DNA of 64,000 nt from Aureobasidium sp. EXF-3400 (GCA_024195585.1 SWBL01000253.1:1-64000); one strand, 5' to 3'; counted from the first letter of the stretch, positions 22,909 through 34,561 are shown. The notes: generated by a model from the sequence alone, not told the origin. A program made the numbers and translations.

Positions 22909-24333
22909 ATGACAATACCCGAACGACCGTCCATTGCCGTCACGGCTGCCAACCAGCCTGAGCGCCACGACTTTGCAGGCTCGACGACTCCTCCACCGCA
23001 GTCGTCTCCTTCATTGAGTCCCGGTCCTCCGCCGCAGCAGCGACCAATCTCTCCCCAGCCCTCGACTTCGTCGTCCAAGAAGACAACAGGACCCGGACGT
23101 CCACGATGGATCCTACACATGCAGGCTCAGATGTGGCGCTTCCTCATGGGCATTGGCATGCTGCTCCACCGCATGGCTCCGCCGCACCCGCCGAAACCGT
23201 CGTTCAAGCGGTCCATCAAGGCCACAGTCAGCAACGTGCCCGGTGACTTTGAGCTGCACTTCTATGTACCCAAGGACTACGAACAACACCGTCGGACAAA
23301 CTTTGTAAAGAAAAAGTATCCTTGCGTCATCAACTTCCATGGCGGAGGTTTCACCTTGGGCAGCCCGAGTGATGACGCCCGCTGGTGTGGAACCGTCGTC
23401 GATGAGTGCGCTGCTGTTGTCGTCTCTGTCGACTATCGTCTGGCTCCCGAGAACCCTTTCCCCACCGCTGTCGAGGATGGAGTAGACGCCGTGCTCTATA
23501 TGGCCAACAACGCTGACGAACTCGGCATCGACGAGAACAAGATTGCCCTGTCTGGCTTCAGCTCCGGCGCCAATATGGCCTTCACCGTGCCTCTCCGTCT
23601 CTACGACCACCAAAGCGAATTCAGCAGAATCGAAACCCATGGCGCCTCTACGTCCATGCTCAGTCTACCCAGGACCCAAGACGCAGGCTCATCTACTCTC
23701 AGCGTCGACCGTATTATCCGCAGCCGCAGCCACACTGTAGCTCCCACCCTCGCTTCGTTGCAGAAACAGCAAATGTCGGTCAAGCAGGTCGAGACGACCC
23801 AGTCTGTTTCTCTCTGCGCCATTGTCCCCTGGTACCCGTCCTGCGACTACACCCAAACCCGTGAGGAGCGCAGAAACACTTCAGTCCGCACCGATCAGGA
23901 TCTGCCCGCCATCTTCACAAACCTATTCGACGAGTCGTACCTCCATCCCCCAGACACAATCCCTCTGGACTCTCCCTATCTTTCTCCTGGCATTGCACCC
24001 ACCGCTCTCCTCGCCGAAGCCCTACCCCAAGACATTATTATGCATACTTGTCAATGGGACATGCTGCTAGCCGAAGGCGAAAAGTTCCGCGATCGCTTGA
24101 CCGGCAAGGATATCAACAAGACGGTGCATTACAAGATGATTGAAGGCGTGCCTCATGGCTGGGACAAGGCACCCAATCCTCTCAAACCCACGCCTGGTGT
24201 CAAGCAGCACTATCTCAATGCTACCAACCATCTACGACGAGTCTTTGCCAACCAAGGTGGCAGTGCTACCGAAGATGCCGTTATTGGTGGTGTCGCTGGT
24301 GAGGGCAGGAGAATGAGTACGCTGGTCAATTAG
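22909..24333 (+). CDS. alpha/beta hydrolase, hormone-sensitive-lipase type
   Basis: Predicted esterase/lipase of the HSL (GDXG) family. Single exon, 474 aa. The oxyanion-hole motif HGGGF is at about residue 144. Next come DYRLAPENPFPTAVEDG and the nucleophile elbow GFSSGAN in place of the usual GDSAGG. The likely catalytic Asp is in CQWDMLLAEG and the His in GVPHGWD. The first ~55 residues are Pro/Ser-rich. The stretch MWRFLMGIGMLL (about residues 75-86) could be a short membrane anchor. An insert rich in Ser (about residues 245-300) sits between the elbow and the Asp/His half. Substrate unknown. Confidence 0.9.
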   Translation: MTIPERPSIAVTAANQPERHDFAGSTTPPPQSSPSLSPGPPPQQRPISPQPSTSSSKKTTGPGRPRWILHMQAQMWRFLMGIGMLLHRMAPPHPPKPSFKRSIKATVSNVPGDFELHFYVPKDYEQHRRTNFVKKKYPCVINFHGGGFTLGSPSDDARWCGTVVDECAAVVVSVDYRLAPENPFPTAVEDGVDAVLYMANNADELGIDENKIALSGFSSGANMAFTVPLRLYDHQSEFSRIETHGASTSMLSLPRTQDAGSSTLSVDRIIRSRSHTVAPTLASLQKQQMSVKQVETTQSVSLCAIVPWYPSCDYTQTREERRNTSVRTDQDLPAIFTNLFDESYLHPPDTIPLDSPYLSPGIAPTALLAEALPQDIIMHTCQWDMLLAEGEKFRDRLTGKDINKTVHYKMIEGVPHGWDKAPNPLKPTPGVKQHYLNATNHLRRVFANQGGSATEDAVIGGVAGEGRRMSTLVN

Positions 24334-24685
24334 ATGGGTTGTTTTGTCTTCTGTCGTCATAGCATGCAATCTAGCCTGTTTGTCTTTTACCTTTCAATCC
24401 GATACCATTATCTCCTTTATGCTTGTAGAGTCCTCGTCTATATTTCGCATAACAGTGTAGGTACAGTTTCTTCTGCTATCACGTGCCAAATGTGGCGATT
24501 CAGGCAGCAACTCGCTCCATTGTTATGCCCATTGGTCCTACTTGCATCTATCACTCGACTGCTGCCTTATCACTATACTATAAACATCATTTTTCTCCCA
24601 CAACTTTTCATTATCACCGTCGCAATCCCTCCCCTCCATCAAAGCATCACAACGAAAGTTACACCCCTTCCAAATCACCACAACA
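24334..24685. other. intergenic
   Basis: 3' flank of the esterase and pyrimidine-rich 5' flank of the next gene, which is typical of fungal promoters. No gene seen. Confidence 0.6.
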
Positions 24686-25501
24686 ATGCAGTCTTCAGAA
24701 CCATATATTACCGCCATCCTCAGCAGCATAAACCCCACTCTCGATCTCTCCGGCAAGCAACCCTTTACCCTCTCCATCACACTGACTCTTCACGCCAGCG
24801 CACCTATCCTCTGCTACACCTCTCCTCATGACACCTTCTTCCTACCTCGCAACGCATTAACCGATGTCGGTATATGCTTTACCGATCACCATACTAAGCA
24901 ACACATTCGATCCTGCCATATCGACAGCTGCAGAAGCCCAGGGTTTGCTAGAGTTCTGGACGAGAAGTCAAGACTCTTATTGCTGCCTGAGAAACCAGTG
25001 GTGTTTGAGGTGCCGTGTACCATCAACTCAGACAAGGAGAGGGAAGCAGATGGATTTGATGCTTGGTTTGCTACTGTAACAAGTGGATTTGAAGATGGCG
25101 GTGTTTATGAGGCTATGCTGCCGATGTATCGGACACTCGATTGGTGGAGGTATGCGACATCCTCGGACCTTCCACTGTCCTTTACCGAACAGGACTTCTC
25201 CACCAAACCCTCCTTCAATATCACGGACACCATCACAGCTGGCATCAAAACCACTATTTCATCAATACTGCAATGGTGGACAGGTGATGAGGAAACCAAA
25301 TACGGCGTCCCAGTACTGCCTCATGATCAACACCTTCCCATCTACATTGAAGGAGAAGCAGTGCTATTTTCTTGTGTTGGTGAGAAGATGAAGTGGCCAA
25401 TTGGAATATTGAAGAAACAGAGGGAAAACAAGCAAAGAAGGGATGGTGATGAAAGACGGAAAGCTGAAGAGAATAGACAGGAGAGGGAAGAAGGAGAGTA
25501 A
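24686..25501 (+). CDS. uncharacterised protein, 271 aa
   Basis: Single-exon frame with a good start context after a CT-rich leader (CAACAATGC). The N-terminal half has alternating hydrophobic strands (LSITLTLHASAPILCYTSP, DVGICFTD, LLLLPEKPVVFEVPCTI) that suggest a beta-sandwich. The C-terminus, about 30 residues, is highly charged Lys/Arg/Glu-rich (KKQRENKQRRDGDERRK) and is probably a coiled or disordered tail. There is no signal peptide or membrane helix. I do not recognise the family. Length and codon pattern make it a likely real gene. Confidence 0.65.
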   Translation: MQSSEPYITAILSSINPTLDLSGKQPFTLSITLTLHASAPILCYTSPHDTFFLPRNALTDVGICFTDHHTKQHIRSCHIDSCRSPGFARVLDEKSRLLLLPEKPVVFEVPCTINSDKEREADGFDAWFATVTSGFEDGGVYEAMLPMYRTLDWWRYATSSDLPLSFTEQDFSTKPSFNITDTITAGIKTTISSILQWWTGDEETKYGVPVLPHDQHLPIYIEGEAVLFSCVGEKMKWPIGILKKQRENKQRRDGDERRKAEENRQEREEGE

Positions 25502-25854
25502 GTTTGGATAGGAGGATGAAGTTGTGGTAAGTGAACAAGGTAGATTGAAGATGAGATGATGGAGGGAGGGAAGATTGTAGCTCGTAGAGTGATGTTCTAT
25601 GACAATCATCCCTTGCTTCCCTTAGGTATTTCATCTGTGTTCCATAGCTCCAACCGACGTTGGAAATAAAACATGATATAGAGAAAGGAAATCAAGTGCT
25701 CTACTGCAGCTGCGACGTCTAGGTGACTTCTGTACCGTATAAGCGTATCTGGACAAACGTATTCCGTATTCAACCGTATCCCCCTTCTCCTCCGCAATCT
25801 TTATTCTTTAACCCTCTACATGCATTTACACCCACAAGCTTCCTTAAAGCCAAC
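25502..25854. other. intergenic
   Basis: No gene seen; upstream flank of the small membrane-protein gene. Confidence 0.55.
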
Positions 25855-26309
25855 ATGAAATCACCCAATCGCTCAAAAGCAGGTACAAGCTTCTGTTAAT
25901 CTAGCTATATCTACCATAACTCACAAAACCTATCAGAAACACTGCGCTTAATCAGCAGCTTCATTCTCATCGCCATCGGTGCCATCCTTCTATAGTACGT
26001 GCCTCTATACTTCCTGCAGCTATCCCCGATTTGCGACCTCCACACCGCTGAGTCTTTGTCGAATGTAGTCCGTATGCATTTATCGTATACCTTACCGTGA
26101 CCGTCGTTCTTGCAGCAGCAGATCAGCCAACTGCGATAGCGCCATTTGTCACTTGGGTGTTCTGTCTTAGCTGGAAGGTGTTTGTGAGCGATAAGCAGGA
26201 GGTAGGGTGGATGACAGAGATACATGTTGTTATGGTGGGTTCAACTCTGTTTTACGTGGGATGGTGTCTCTTGCCGAAGCGGTGGACTCGGGCGCAATTT
26301 CAGTGTTAA
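25855..26309 (+). CDS. small multi-exon membrane protein, 108 aa
   Basis: Three exons, join(25855..25882, 25937..25994, 26069..26309), give an unbroken 108-aa protein. Introns start GTACAA and GTACGT and end TCAG and GTAG. The protein starts MKSPNRSKAETLRL and has three or four hydrophobic segments: SSFILIAIGAILLYPYAFIV, YLTVTVVLAAA, FVTWVFCLSWKVFV and IHVVMVGSTLFYVGWCLL. It ends PKRWTRAQFQC. No single open frame covers it, so it would be missed without splicing. No family recognised. That every join stays in frame and gives membrane segments is the main evidence. Confidence 0.6.
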
Positions 26310-26574
26310 AGATATGCACGTTTTCATTTTTATGATCTTGGTCGTGGCATAGAGGATAGTTGATTTTGGATACACAGGTCTCTTGCGTTTTGATTTGATT
26401 TGACGAGTACCCACGGCAGAAAGGCGACTGACTGTCAACAATGACGAAGTATGATGTAACACCGCATCAACTTCAATCACCGCGACTTTACACAGCAAAG
26501 AGAATGAAACTCCAATCTTGACGCACACAACAAGCGATATCACTATCTGCGACATCCATCAGCAAAAGCACACC

Positions 26575-27370
26575 ATGGCTCTCTCCCGCGACGAACAGAT
26601 TGCCGAATACGGCTGGACAGCACTCCCCTGCTCACCCTCACAATGGGGCGGCGATAAGAAAAACAACCACGAGCCTACACCCCAACTCTGCAGTCAGATA
26701 CCTCTACCAGAAACACCATTAGTAAAAGCCGCCATGGACCACGTCAAGGCCGAACTGCCAGAACATACCTTCAACCATAGCATGCGAGTTTTCTACTACG
26801 GTACTTTTTGCCTTTACTTTACTTCTCTCCCTCCAAGCGAAACGGAAAACTAATTCGAAGACGACAGGCATGGCAATAGCTACCCAACAATTCCCCGATT
26901 GGAAATTCAGCACAGAGACTTGGTTACTATGCTGTCTCTTCCACGATATCGGCACCATAGACAAACACACCCATGGCACTTTCATGTCCTTTGAATTCTA
27001 CGGTGGCTTTCTAGCCATGACCACTCTACGCACCCTCAACTCTCCACCTTCACAAGCAGAAGCCGTCGCTGAAGCCATAATCCGCCATCAAGACCCCGTG
27101 GAAACTGGTACAATCACCACAATAGGTTTACTGATTCAACTGGCTACTCAATTCGACAATATGGGGTATAGGAGTGGATATGTGCATGAGGATACTATCA
27201 AAGATGTGGTGGAAAAATACCCCAGAAGAGGATGGAGTGGGTGTTTTTCAAGGAAAATTAGAGAGGAGGTGGAGGTGAAGCCTTGGTGTCATACTACTGC
27301 TTTGGAGGAGAAGTTCCCGCATGATGTGGAGAATAATGAGTTGATGGCCCGTTATGATGATAGGTTTTAG
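26575..27370 (+). CDS. HD-domain hydrolase, cyanamide-hydratase-like
   Basis: Resembles fungal cyanamide hydratases (yeast Ddi2/Ddi3, Myrothecium Cah), which add water to cyanamide to make urea through a metal-binding HD domain. Exons join(26575..26800, 26868..27370), 242 aa, intron GTACTT...ACAG. Metal ligands are visible as His in HTFNHSMRV, the HD pair in LFHDIGT, and a later HTHGTFMSFEFYGG and RHQDP. The start MALSRDEQIAEYGWTALP matches the general N-terminus of this family. Cytosolic, no signal peptide. Real substrate in this organism unknown. Confidence 0.88.
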
Positions 27371-27573
27371 ATTCTGTTTGCTTGGTTGTTGACGAAGAAA
27401 AGGGTTTGGATGTAGGTCTATAATATACACCAGCTGATTGTGCGAGTGTCCCAGATAAATCAGATGTGATTTATTCTTTTCAGGAAAAAGTATAGAAAAA
27501 CCCGAGTCACGTTTCTGACATTGTCAATCTTGAAGGTATCATTAAGACTATCCCAAGGTACCGAGGAAGCAGA

Positions 27574-29561
27574 CTACCAGGCCACTTGCCACGACGTCTT
27601 GCTGAATCCCACAATCTGCGAGAATGCCTGATCACGGTCATCCATGTTCTTCAGAAGCCACTCTCTATCACCATCTAGTTTGCTGCAGATACGCAAGTCT
27701 TTGCCGGTATCCCTTCCAGGAGTCAGTTTGCTCGCATTTCGTTCGACCTTTTCCAGCTTGGAGATGAGGTCGTAGTTAAGGACGAACACGACTCGGTGGC
27801 CGACGCTGGTTTCGAATCTGATTGATCGTGAACTGATGATGAGACGGCCCCGGTCACCATTGAGATGGCTTGGGTATTGTCCGTAGTCTTTGTTTTCCAC
27901 AGAACTGAGGCCGACGTTTTCATTACGCTGGTAGTGGGTGCCTTCGTCTTGGAGCGACTTGATGGCCCATTCGGCTACAGCATCGAAAAATTAGTCCAGG
28001 CTCAGGCAGTAGATGATTCGGTGCAATACTGACCATGCGTTGGGATGTTCCAAAACACTCGTCGAGGAATCGATGCGAGCAGTCGGTAGTCTGGGAAGTT
28101 GGATGCTAGAGGGAACAAGCCAAAGAAGACGACTCCTGCGCCGATCTGCGTAGACTTCACCAATACGTAAGTAGGGACGAAAGTGGTGACAATGACGCCA
28201 ATTACGAATATTGATAGAGACGCCATAGTCCTGTTAGGATCCCGCCATTCGTAGAAGCTGCAAAGGGGTTAGCAAGTGGTTTCTGAACGTCGCTGCGGGT
28301 TGGAACATACTTTCGTAAGATCTCAAACATGTTGGCTATGTCGGCGAGCTGGACCATCACCCAAGGCCCCGCCACCTCCTGCAGTCTCTCTAGCCACGAG
28401 CCGTCTCCGTGCTTCTCAATGAACTCGGTTAGATCGAGAGGATCTTGCTGCTTGTCCTCAGTACGCTCAATATCTGTACGGACATCATCAAGTGTCTTGT
28501 CGACAAAGCGCTTTCTCAGGATCAGATAAACGACACCAGACAGCTATAGCAAGAATTGTGATCAGCAGATTGGTGAAAGAATATGAGTTTGACAACGTAC
28601 TATGCCTGGTAGCAAGAGACTGTAGTAGACCAATACCATGTAGAGCAGGAGGACGGTTGACGTCGTGGGCGGATCTTCCCATCTGTAGATTTGTCTTGTC
28701 CTCATGATGAATCTCTGGAAAGGCGCAGATGCAATGATAGTTCGCTCGACATTAGGCATGATAGATTCTTTGGTCAATTCTGGCGGGTCTGAGCCGTAGC
28801 CAACATATTGACCACCGTACTGCTGGGCGTAGTATTCCGCAAGCTGTAACTTGGTCAGTGGTTGTCGGACTTCCATACGACAATATGGCACGTACATGAC
28901 TTGCGTATGCCTTCCAATCCACCGCAGTTTCTCCGCTCAAAGTTTTATGCTCAAATTCTGATCGATCTTTTTTGCCAATGTCCTTAGGCATGACGCGAAC
29001 CTGTGCAACATGTCGGTCCATTGTCCATCTCACGTAGATGTTCTGTCGTTCCTGGATGAGATAATCACGCTCTTGTTCAGCAATCACCCTCTCTCTTTCA
29101 GTCCTGGCTTCCTGAACACGATCGTCGGCTTTTATGAGATCCACTTCTTGACCATGCGAGATCTCCTTCGTCGCAATTTGCGCCGCTGTTTGTTGACTGC
29201 CTTGAGCAGAAATCTTATCTTTGATGGTATCGATCGGACGATGCAGTAAGCCATCTGCTGAGATTTTGCTCGGATCCGGCAGGTCATTGCCGAGTCGCGA
29301 TCTGTACGACTTGGCTGCCGAGTCGCTTGCGAGGATAGGATTCGTTGTCGCCGTGTCGGAAGGCTTGCTGATATGCAAGACCTTGCGAAGCTTTGCTCCA
29401 GCCGAGTGTCTGCGTTCATCGAGAGAGTCGCGTAAGCTGTGATGTGTGGGAGAGACTGGCGGCTCTGGTGTTACTGGGTTGGTGAGCTGGACTCGACCAC
29501 TTTTGTTGATGGCTGCGCGATCAGGGACGCCCTTGCTCTCAGGGAGAGGTCTTGTATCCAT
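27574..29561 (-). CDS. DUF3292-type fungal membrane protein
   Basis: Five exons, complement(27574..27974, 28034..28257, 28311..28543, 28601..28843, 28896..29561), 588 aa, every join in frame. The N-terminal ~200 residues are soluble and carry the stretch LPDPSKISADGLLHRPIDTI, then a charged coiled-coil-like run (REVIAEQERDYLIQERQN region). Two hydrophobic hairpins follow: LLLYMVLVYYSLLLPG plus VVYLILRKRF, and SLSIFVIGVIVTTFVPTYVL plus GAGVVFFGLFPL. The C-terminal 130 residues (LIISSRSIRFETSVGHRVVF, YDLISKLEKVERNASKL) look like a GRAM/PH-type module. I place it in the fungal DUF3292 family from memory of its conserved N-terminal block. Role unknown, likely at an internal membrane. Confidence 0.8.
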
Positions 29562-30030
29562 GGTGACGATGAGATGATTTTCACAGCTTGATCAGGTCAA
29601 CGTCTATTGTCAGTCCTGGCGAAAGTCGACAAAGGTGAAGAAAATCGATGACAAACATAGCGCCATGAATGGAATGTTGCTTGATTCTTCACTTGGAGCT
29701 TGAAGCTGCCAGAAACACATGGCAAACAAGGTCGGCAGGTGATATGTCGTCAACACTGGTCATACATTCAGCCCCAGGCGCTACTAAACGGTGGAAGGTG
29801 GGGACGGAGCTGCTTCCGTCGTCGCATTCGCTAAAGGCAACTCAGGGTCTAGGTAGATGGGTAGCATTTCTTGCAAGCAATTGTGTTCAACTACCGGTGT
29901 ACTCGTCTATCCATGAGATTATTAACCCTGTAGTAGAGTCTGGAGCTACACTCCATCACCCATGACCCCTTAGTAGACTTTGTGTGGTCCACCAGTATGG
30001 CGATGGGCCCGACCGAAGCGTCAAGATGTA
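29562..30030. other. intergenic
   Basis: 5' flank of the DUF3292 gene and 3' flank of the SDR gene. Nothing recognised. Confidence 0.6.
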
Positions 30031-30882
30031 TTACCAGGTGAGAGGCATCTCGTCAAAAGACAGGAATTTTCCAGAAGTTTCCTCGCGAGTCGCATTATCG
30101 ATCTATAGTAGGTGTCAGCATTTGTTTTCGAAGCTTTGCTGCTGCTCTTACCTTGTCAACCATGCCATTGATAGCGACGTCCATGGGTGTTAACATATCA
30201 TCAGACATTCCCAGGACTGCTTGTGCTTTGCGACCATTCTCGGTCGCGATCCCGCTGAAATAATAATCAGCATTGTCTCAATTAGAGTAGATGACATCTC
30301 AACTTACCCAGGATGTAACGCAAAAGCGATCAGACCAGGATTCTCAATATGAATGCGACGGATGAGCAAATTCATTGCAGCCTTGGAGGCACCATAGTTT
30401 GCGATTGGAGGCGTAAAGTACTCTTGCATGGAGATGGATCCAACAATGGAGCTGATATAAGCAAACACTGGCTTATCAGCCTTCTGCAGCAGAGGCAACG
30501 TGGCTTGGAACAAACGTAAAGGACCTCCAGTGTTGACATTGAAGTGCTCAATCAAATCTTTGGTTTGAATCTTGCAAACCTCGACAAAAGCATGAGTAGC
30601 AAAGAGTCCGGCGTTCGCAATCACAAGGTCGAGATGGTTAATTTGATGGCTGCCGAGAGTGGAGATGGTATCCTGAGCGTCCGTGTCTGATGTGCTCTCG
30701 ATCTTGACGATGATAATGCTACTGCCCTCAGCCTTGGGGAGCTCATTCAATTGATCTGCTTCAGGAGAACTGGGTTGGCGGACAGTAGCTATGACTGTTG
30801 TGTTAGGGCGGCTGAGATATTTGGCTACAAAGTCATAGCCGATGCCTTTATTGGCTCCTGAGATTAGCACGTTATAAGTCAT
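30031..30882 (-). CDS. short-chain dehydrogenase/reductase (ketoreductase-like)
   Basis: Classical SDR, 249 aa. Exons complement(30031..30102, 30152..30254, 30308..30882), joins in frame with GTAAGT and GTAAGA donors. Cofactor motif SGANKGIG (residues ~7-14), NAG in VIANAGLFATH, catalytic Ser in AYISSIVGSI and YGASK (YxxxK). It reads like the small fungal ketoreductases related to the norsolorinic-acid ketoreductase family, but no polyketide synthase lies in the window, so a secondary-metabolite role is not shown. Start at MTYNVLISG chosen because the Rossmann strand begins directly there. Confidence 0.92.
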
Positions 30883-31844
30883 TGTGCTACGTTGAACGTA
30901 TGAGATGAGGATATTGATGACCATGATCGTAGTTCGACGAGGCCCTTTTATCTGTTCAACACTACCATTCTGGTGCATCCGAGTAAATCACGTTCGTCCG
31001 ACTCCGACTCAACTGGGCCATGGGAGCGACAATGTGTTGGTCAAATGGCTCAAGGAGCTGCAGCTTACGGCAATCAATATCGAATGATTCGTTGCTGCCT
31101 GGATCTCGCATACATGACCGCGCTCCTTCGACTTACTCGGAAGGAAGCTCAAAGATTATGAAACACATTGCTTGGAGATACGGATGCAAAGTCCGTCTTA
31201 ACTCCCTGTATGTACAACAGTATTCTTCGTGCGACAGCGAAAGTATTTGGCAGCCTGAAATAGTCGTGTGCAAGTCGCTGTTGCTTACATAAGCGCTCTC
31301 GCGGGGAACCATTTCCTCAGCAGGACATCGTGAAGTCCTGTACAAACCGGGTAACATCTGCCCCGAGAATGTTAGGGCACAGAGCTTATTGCTTGAGGGT
31401 ATGCTCGACGGTGCGTGCAACAGACACGCTGATTCTTTTGCCAATGTCGTGGACACGCCAGCAGATGACGACGAGCTGCTTATACTCATATCTACAAGCC
31501 CTAGACACGTACTACATCAGAAAATTAGGAAGGGACGAGCTGCTGTCTTTGCACTGCTGCCTGCGACGAGTCCGAACAGCTCCACAGCGAAGCCGACGAA
31601 CGGGCAGACAATCGTATGTGAACAAATCCACCAGTCGATCTCACCAGTCGATCCTTGAGGCTGATCAGGCACCTTCCTATACCAACCTATCGGCCTAGTC
31701 TAGCCAAGAAGATGCCCTGAGGGACGCGCGTATCAAAGAGTCAATATGGCGACGACTGCCATGACATGATACTAGGGAAAACGACATATAAATCGGAGCC
31801 TCTTCTTCTTGTGCCCAACCATCAAACTCGATCACAACTGCATA
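30883..31844. other. ~1-kb interval without a supported gene
   Basis: Divergent promoter space between the SDR and the sulfotransferase-like gene. Open frames at 31133-31489 and 31330-31698 have no family features. Confidence 0.5.
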
Positions 31845-32879
31845 ATGGTGTCTCAAATCCTGATCTTTGATCAATCTCGGAGTGCCAGTGAGTGATCCTT
31901 TACCATCGGCGTTCATCTTCCAGACTCGACTGACACACATCAAGGCCATCTGCTGCAGCGCATTCTAAGCAAGCAGCCTGACATCTCCCTACTTTACAGT
32001 CCTTATTCTGGATGCCGAGGCCAACAGGTTGCGTGGTTGATGAGTGATGACTGGAGTCAAGGCATGCCCGTCGACACACAAACCGCTTTCCGAGCTGCGG
32101 CAGCAGAAGCGACAGAGAAATGGCGTCAGGCCCTTGCAGAAGCCGGCAAAAATGTGAGTTATATGTCATCCTGGTGGCCAGTTTCTAATAAAAAGCTGAC
32201 GCACATAACGCAGGACCAGGTTTTAATCGTTCACGATCACCCATTCGGCTCAGCAGATCCAGCCGTGGTTCTTGACCTCATTAACTCCGCTAGTGCACAA
32301 GCGATCCATTCGCTGGAGGAGAAAAACTTCACCTCGATCCCTTCCGCCTTGCTTCTCAACGAGAATACTGTGCCCATATTGACGATCCGCGACCCCCGTC
32401 TGGCAGTCGTTTCCGCCTATCGCGTGCTCAAAGACATGGGACTGCCACATGGAAGCGGACGTCCCAACTTCCTCATCAGCACTTCACTGCAGTGGCAGCG
32501 ACTGCTCTACGATTTCTTTGTCTCGCATGGTATTACACCACTGGTTGTTGATGGGGACGATCTGATGACCAGTCCACAATACGCCCGCTCATTGTGTGAG
32601 AAGCTTGATCTGGATCCAGCACAGGCATACCTCTCATGGCCATCGGCTAGTGAGGAAGAGAAAAGTGCGTTGCACCCGATGTTTCTTGCGAGCCAGAGGA
32701 ACCTCATAGAGTCGGAAGGTCCCAGACCTGAAAGAGCTGCAAAGAATACAGACTTCGACCAAGAAGAGCAGCAATGGGATGAAGAGTTTGGCGAAGATCT
32801 GGCGATGGTGAAGGAGATGATTGACCTTGCTATGCCACACTACAAATGGTTCCAGGACGAACGCTTTAGACCAGAGTAG
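31845..32879 (+). CDS. sulfotransferase-like P-loop protein
   Basis: Resembles fungal sulfotransferase-family proteins that bind the sulfate donor PAPS. Three exons, join(31845..31887, 31945..32153, 32214..32879), 305 aa. Splicing exon 1 (MVSQILIFDQSRSA) to exon 2 (SHLLQRILSKQPDISLLYSP) builds the 5'-phosphosulfate-binding-like turn RSASHLLQRIL. The 3'-phosphate-binding region is TIRDPRLAVVSAYR (about residue 170). The rest is helical with an acidic C-terminus. It is called by family resemblance; the first loop lacks the usual Gly-x-x-Lys-ser/thr pattern, so catalytic activity is uncertain. No signal peptide. Confidence 0.75.
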
Positions 32880-33118
32880 ATCAAACCACACCAAGAAGCA
32901 GAAACCCTCCGACATCCATAACCCAGTAATTTACCCGGTAAACTTGTTTCGCAAAGCAGGTGATGTGCACAAAGTTCATATGGTCTCGTTCGCGCAGATC
33001 GTCTGACGTCAAGGAATCCTTCGAGTTGTTTACAAGTCAAAAACCCATTCTCAGATTCTCTAGGAAACAGACGTGCCTGCCGCTCTCGACTAAACAACCA
33101 TCTAACGATACATCGAAT

Positions 33119-34141
33119 ATGGAAGATACTGCACTAGCCGCTGACTTGCAGCAAGCGAAACCAGACGCTATCCCTAAAGGATCTCGCTCTTTTCGCTCAA
33201 GTGTCGATAACTCTGTCCAACAGCAAGATCCAGAGATGTGGAAACGGGCTCGTTTATTCGTGCGAAACATCACCAGTCGATATGTCAACTATGCGAATCA
33301 ACCCATAGAAGTGTTCGAACGAGACCTACATAACCTATGGTATCTGTTCATAGGAGCCGCAAAAGTCACGCCAACAGATGATGCTGCTGCGGATAGATTG
33401 GCTGTTCAAGTCCTGGTGGCTCGCGAGATAGGGACGCTCAGGCGTATTGAGGAGAAAGATGCAGATGGTCAGATTGCCTATATGTCGGCGTCTGTCACTG
33501 GTCAATCACCGCGTATGTGGGTTGATCTTCCATTTCTGGCTGCAGACCTCAGGGAAGCTTGGATGGAGGCGTTGGCAGGAAGAAGTATCATCCATTCCGA
33601 TCAGCTCGCCAATCTCGCCGGCTTTACTGCACGACTTGTGGCGTTCGGTATATGCGAGGTTGAGTTGTCTCAATGCGGTCTTCTCCTGTTGCGAGAAGCA
33701 TTGGAAGTCCCAAGATCGATATTCGGAAGCGACGATGGCGGCCAAGAGACTGATAGACCTTTTTCTTACTTCATGCCTGCGCTGTCCGCTTGGCTTAGAC
33801 ATGGCAGTTATAAGTTGTTCAACTCCGCTGCCCGCGATCATGTTTCGAGCTTTGGAACCGACGATGGTGAAGACCACAGAGATACATGGGTTTCAGCTGG
33901 ACCTCTGTTGACAGCCTTGTCTCAAGAGCAGAAACGAAGAGTATCAGGATTTTCCATGATCCGGTGGGAGTTCTGGAAACAAAGACTAAACGAAGTTGCT
34001 GGTCAACATGGTCCCCTTGAAGAAAGTGTTCAGGGACAAGCGAGACATTGTTTCAACTTCCTGGACTCTTGGGAGCGCATTGCGGGAGGTGATGGTCACG
34101 ATCGCGAGTTGGCTAGGAAAGTCTATTTCGACCTTGAATAG
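33119..34141 (+). CDS. DUF3632-like uncharacterised protein
   Basis: Single exon, 340 aa from MEDTALAADLQQ; the frame is open further upstream to 32960 but that part looks like 5' leader. All-helical composition. The stretch LHNLWYLFIGAAKVTPTDDA followed by DRLAVQVLVAREIGTL resembles the start of the fungal DUF3632 family, which I recall as having LW..f..aA..tp.....DRLv. Later segments are MWVDLPFLAADLREAW, LANLAGFTARLVAFGI and LLLREALEVPR. No signal peptide or membrane span. Function unknown; the family assignment is from memory. Confidence 0.72.
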   Translation: MEDTALAADLQQAKPDAIPKGSRSFRSSVDNSVQQQDPEMWKRARLFVRNITSRYVNYANQPIEVFERDLHNLWYLFIGAAKVTPTDDAAADRLAVQVLVAREIGTLRRIEEKDADGQIAYMSASVTGQSPRMWVDLPFLAADLREAWMEALAGRSIIHSDQLANLAGFTARLVAFGICEVELSQCGLLLLREALEVPRSIFGSDDGGQETDRPFSYFMPALSAWLRHGSYKLFNSAARDHVSSFGTDDGEDHRDTWVSAGPLLTALSQEQKRRVSGFSMIRWEFWKQRLNEVAGQHGPLEESVQGQARHCFNFLDSWERIAGGDGHDRELARKVYFDLE

Positions 34142-34561
34142 ACATTATAACTCTCATTTTGTTGACTCGATTATAGTCACAAGAATTGATGTAATTATTG
34201 GATATGTTCGTATAGTAGTGTATAGCTATAAACAAAATTTCCCTACCCTTCTCACGATATCCAAAAGGGTTTAGGACATTGTATTACATGTTTTGAGGGT
34301 TGTGCTTCTCATTTTGTCGCGTGTCTTGATCATGTCTGTATACTTTTTTTCTCAGACCCTTATTCATTTATTACTTTTGCGTCTCGCGATGTGGATGAGG
34401 TTTAGGAGGAAGATGGTGCTAAGCTTTTGTATTGTATTACAGTCGTCTATTAAGACTGCTTATCCCCTTGAAGAAGGACACCATGGCATATACTTTGTTA
34501 GACTTGGCATAAAAATCATACCGGATTCGAATTGCTAAAATGATATACGCCAAAAGGAGCC
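34142..34561. other. AT-rich spacer between convergent genes
   Basis: 3' flanks of two convergent genes, T-rich; no gene. CpA is still present, so it is not a RIP block. Confidence 0.6.
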
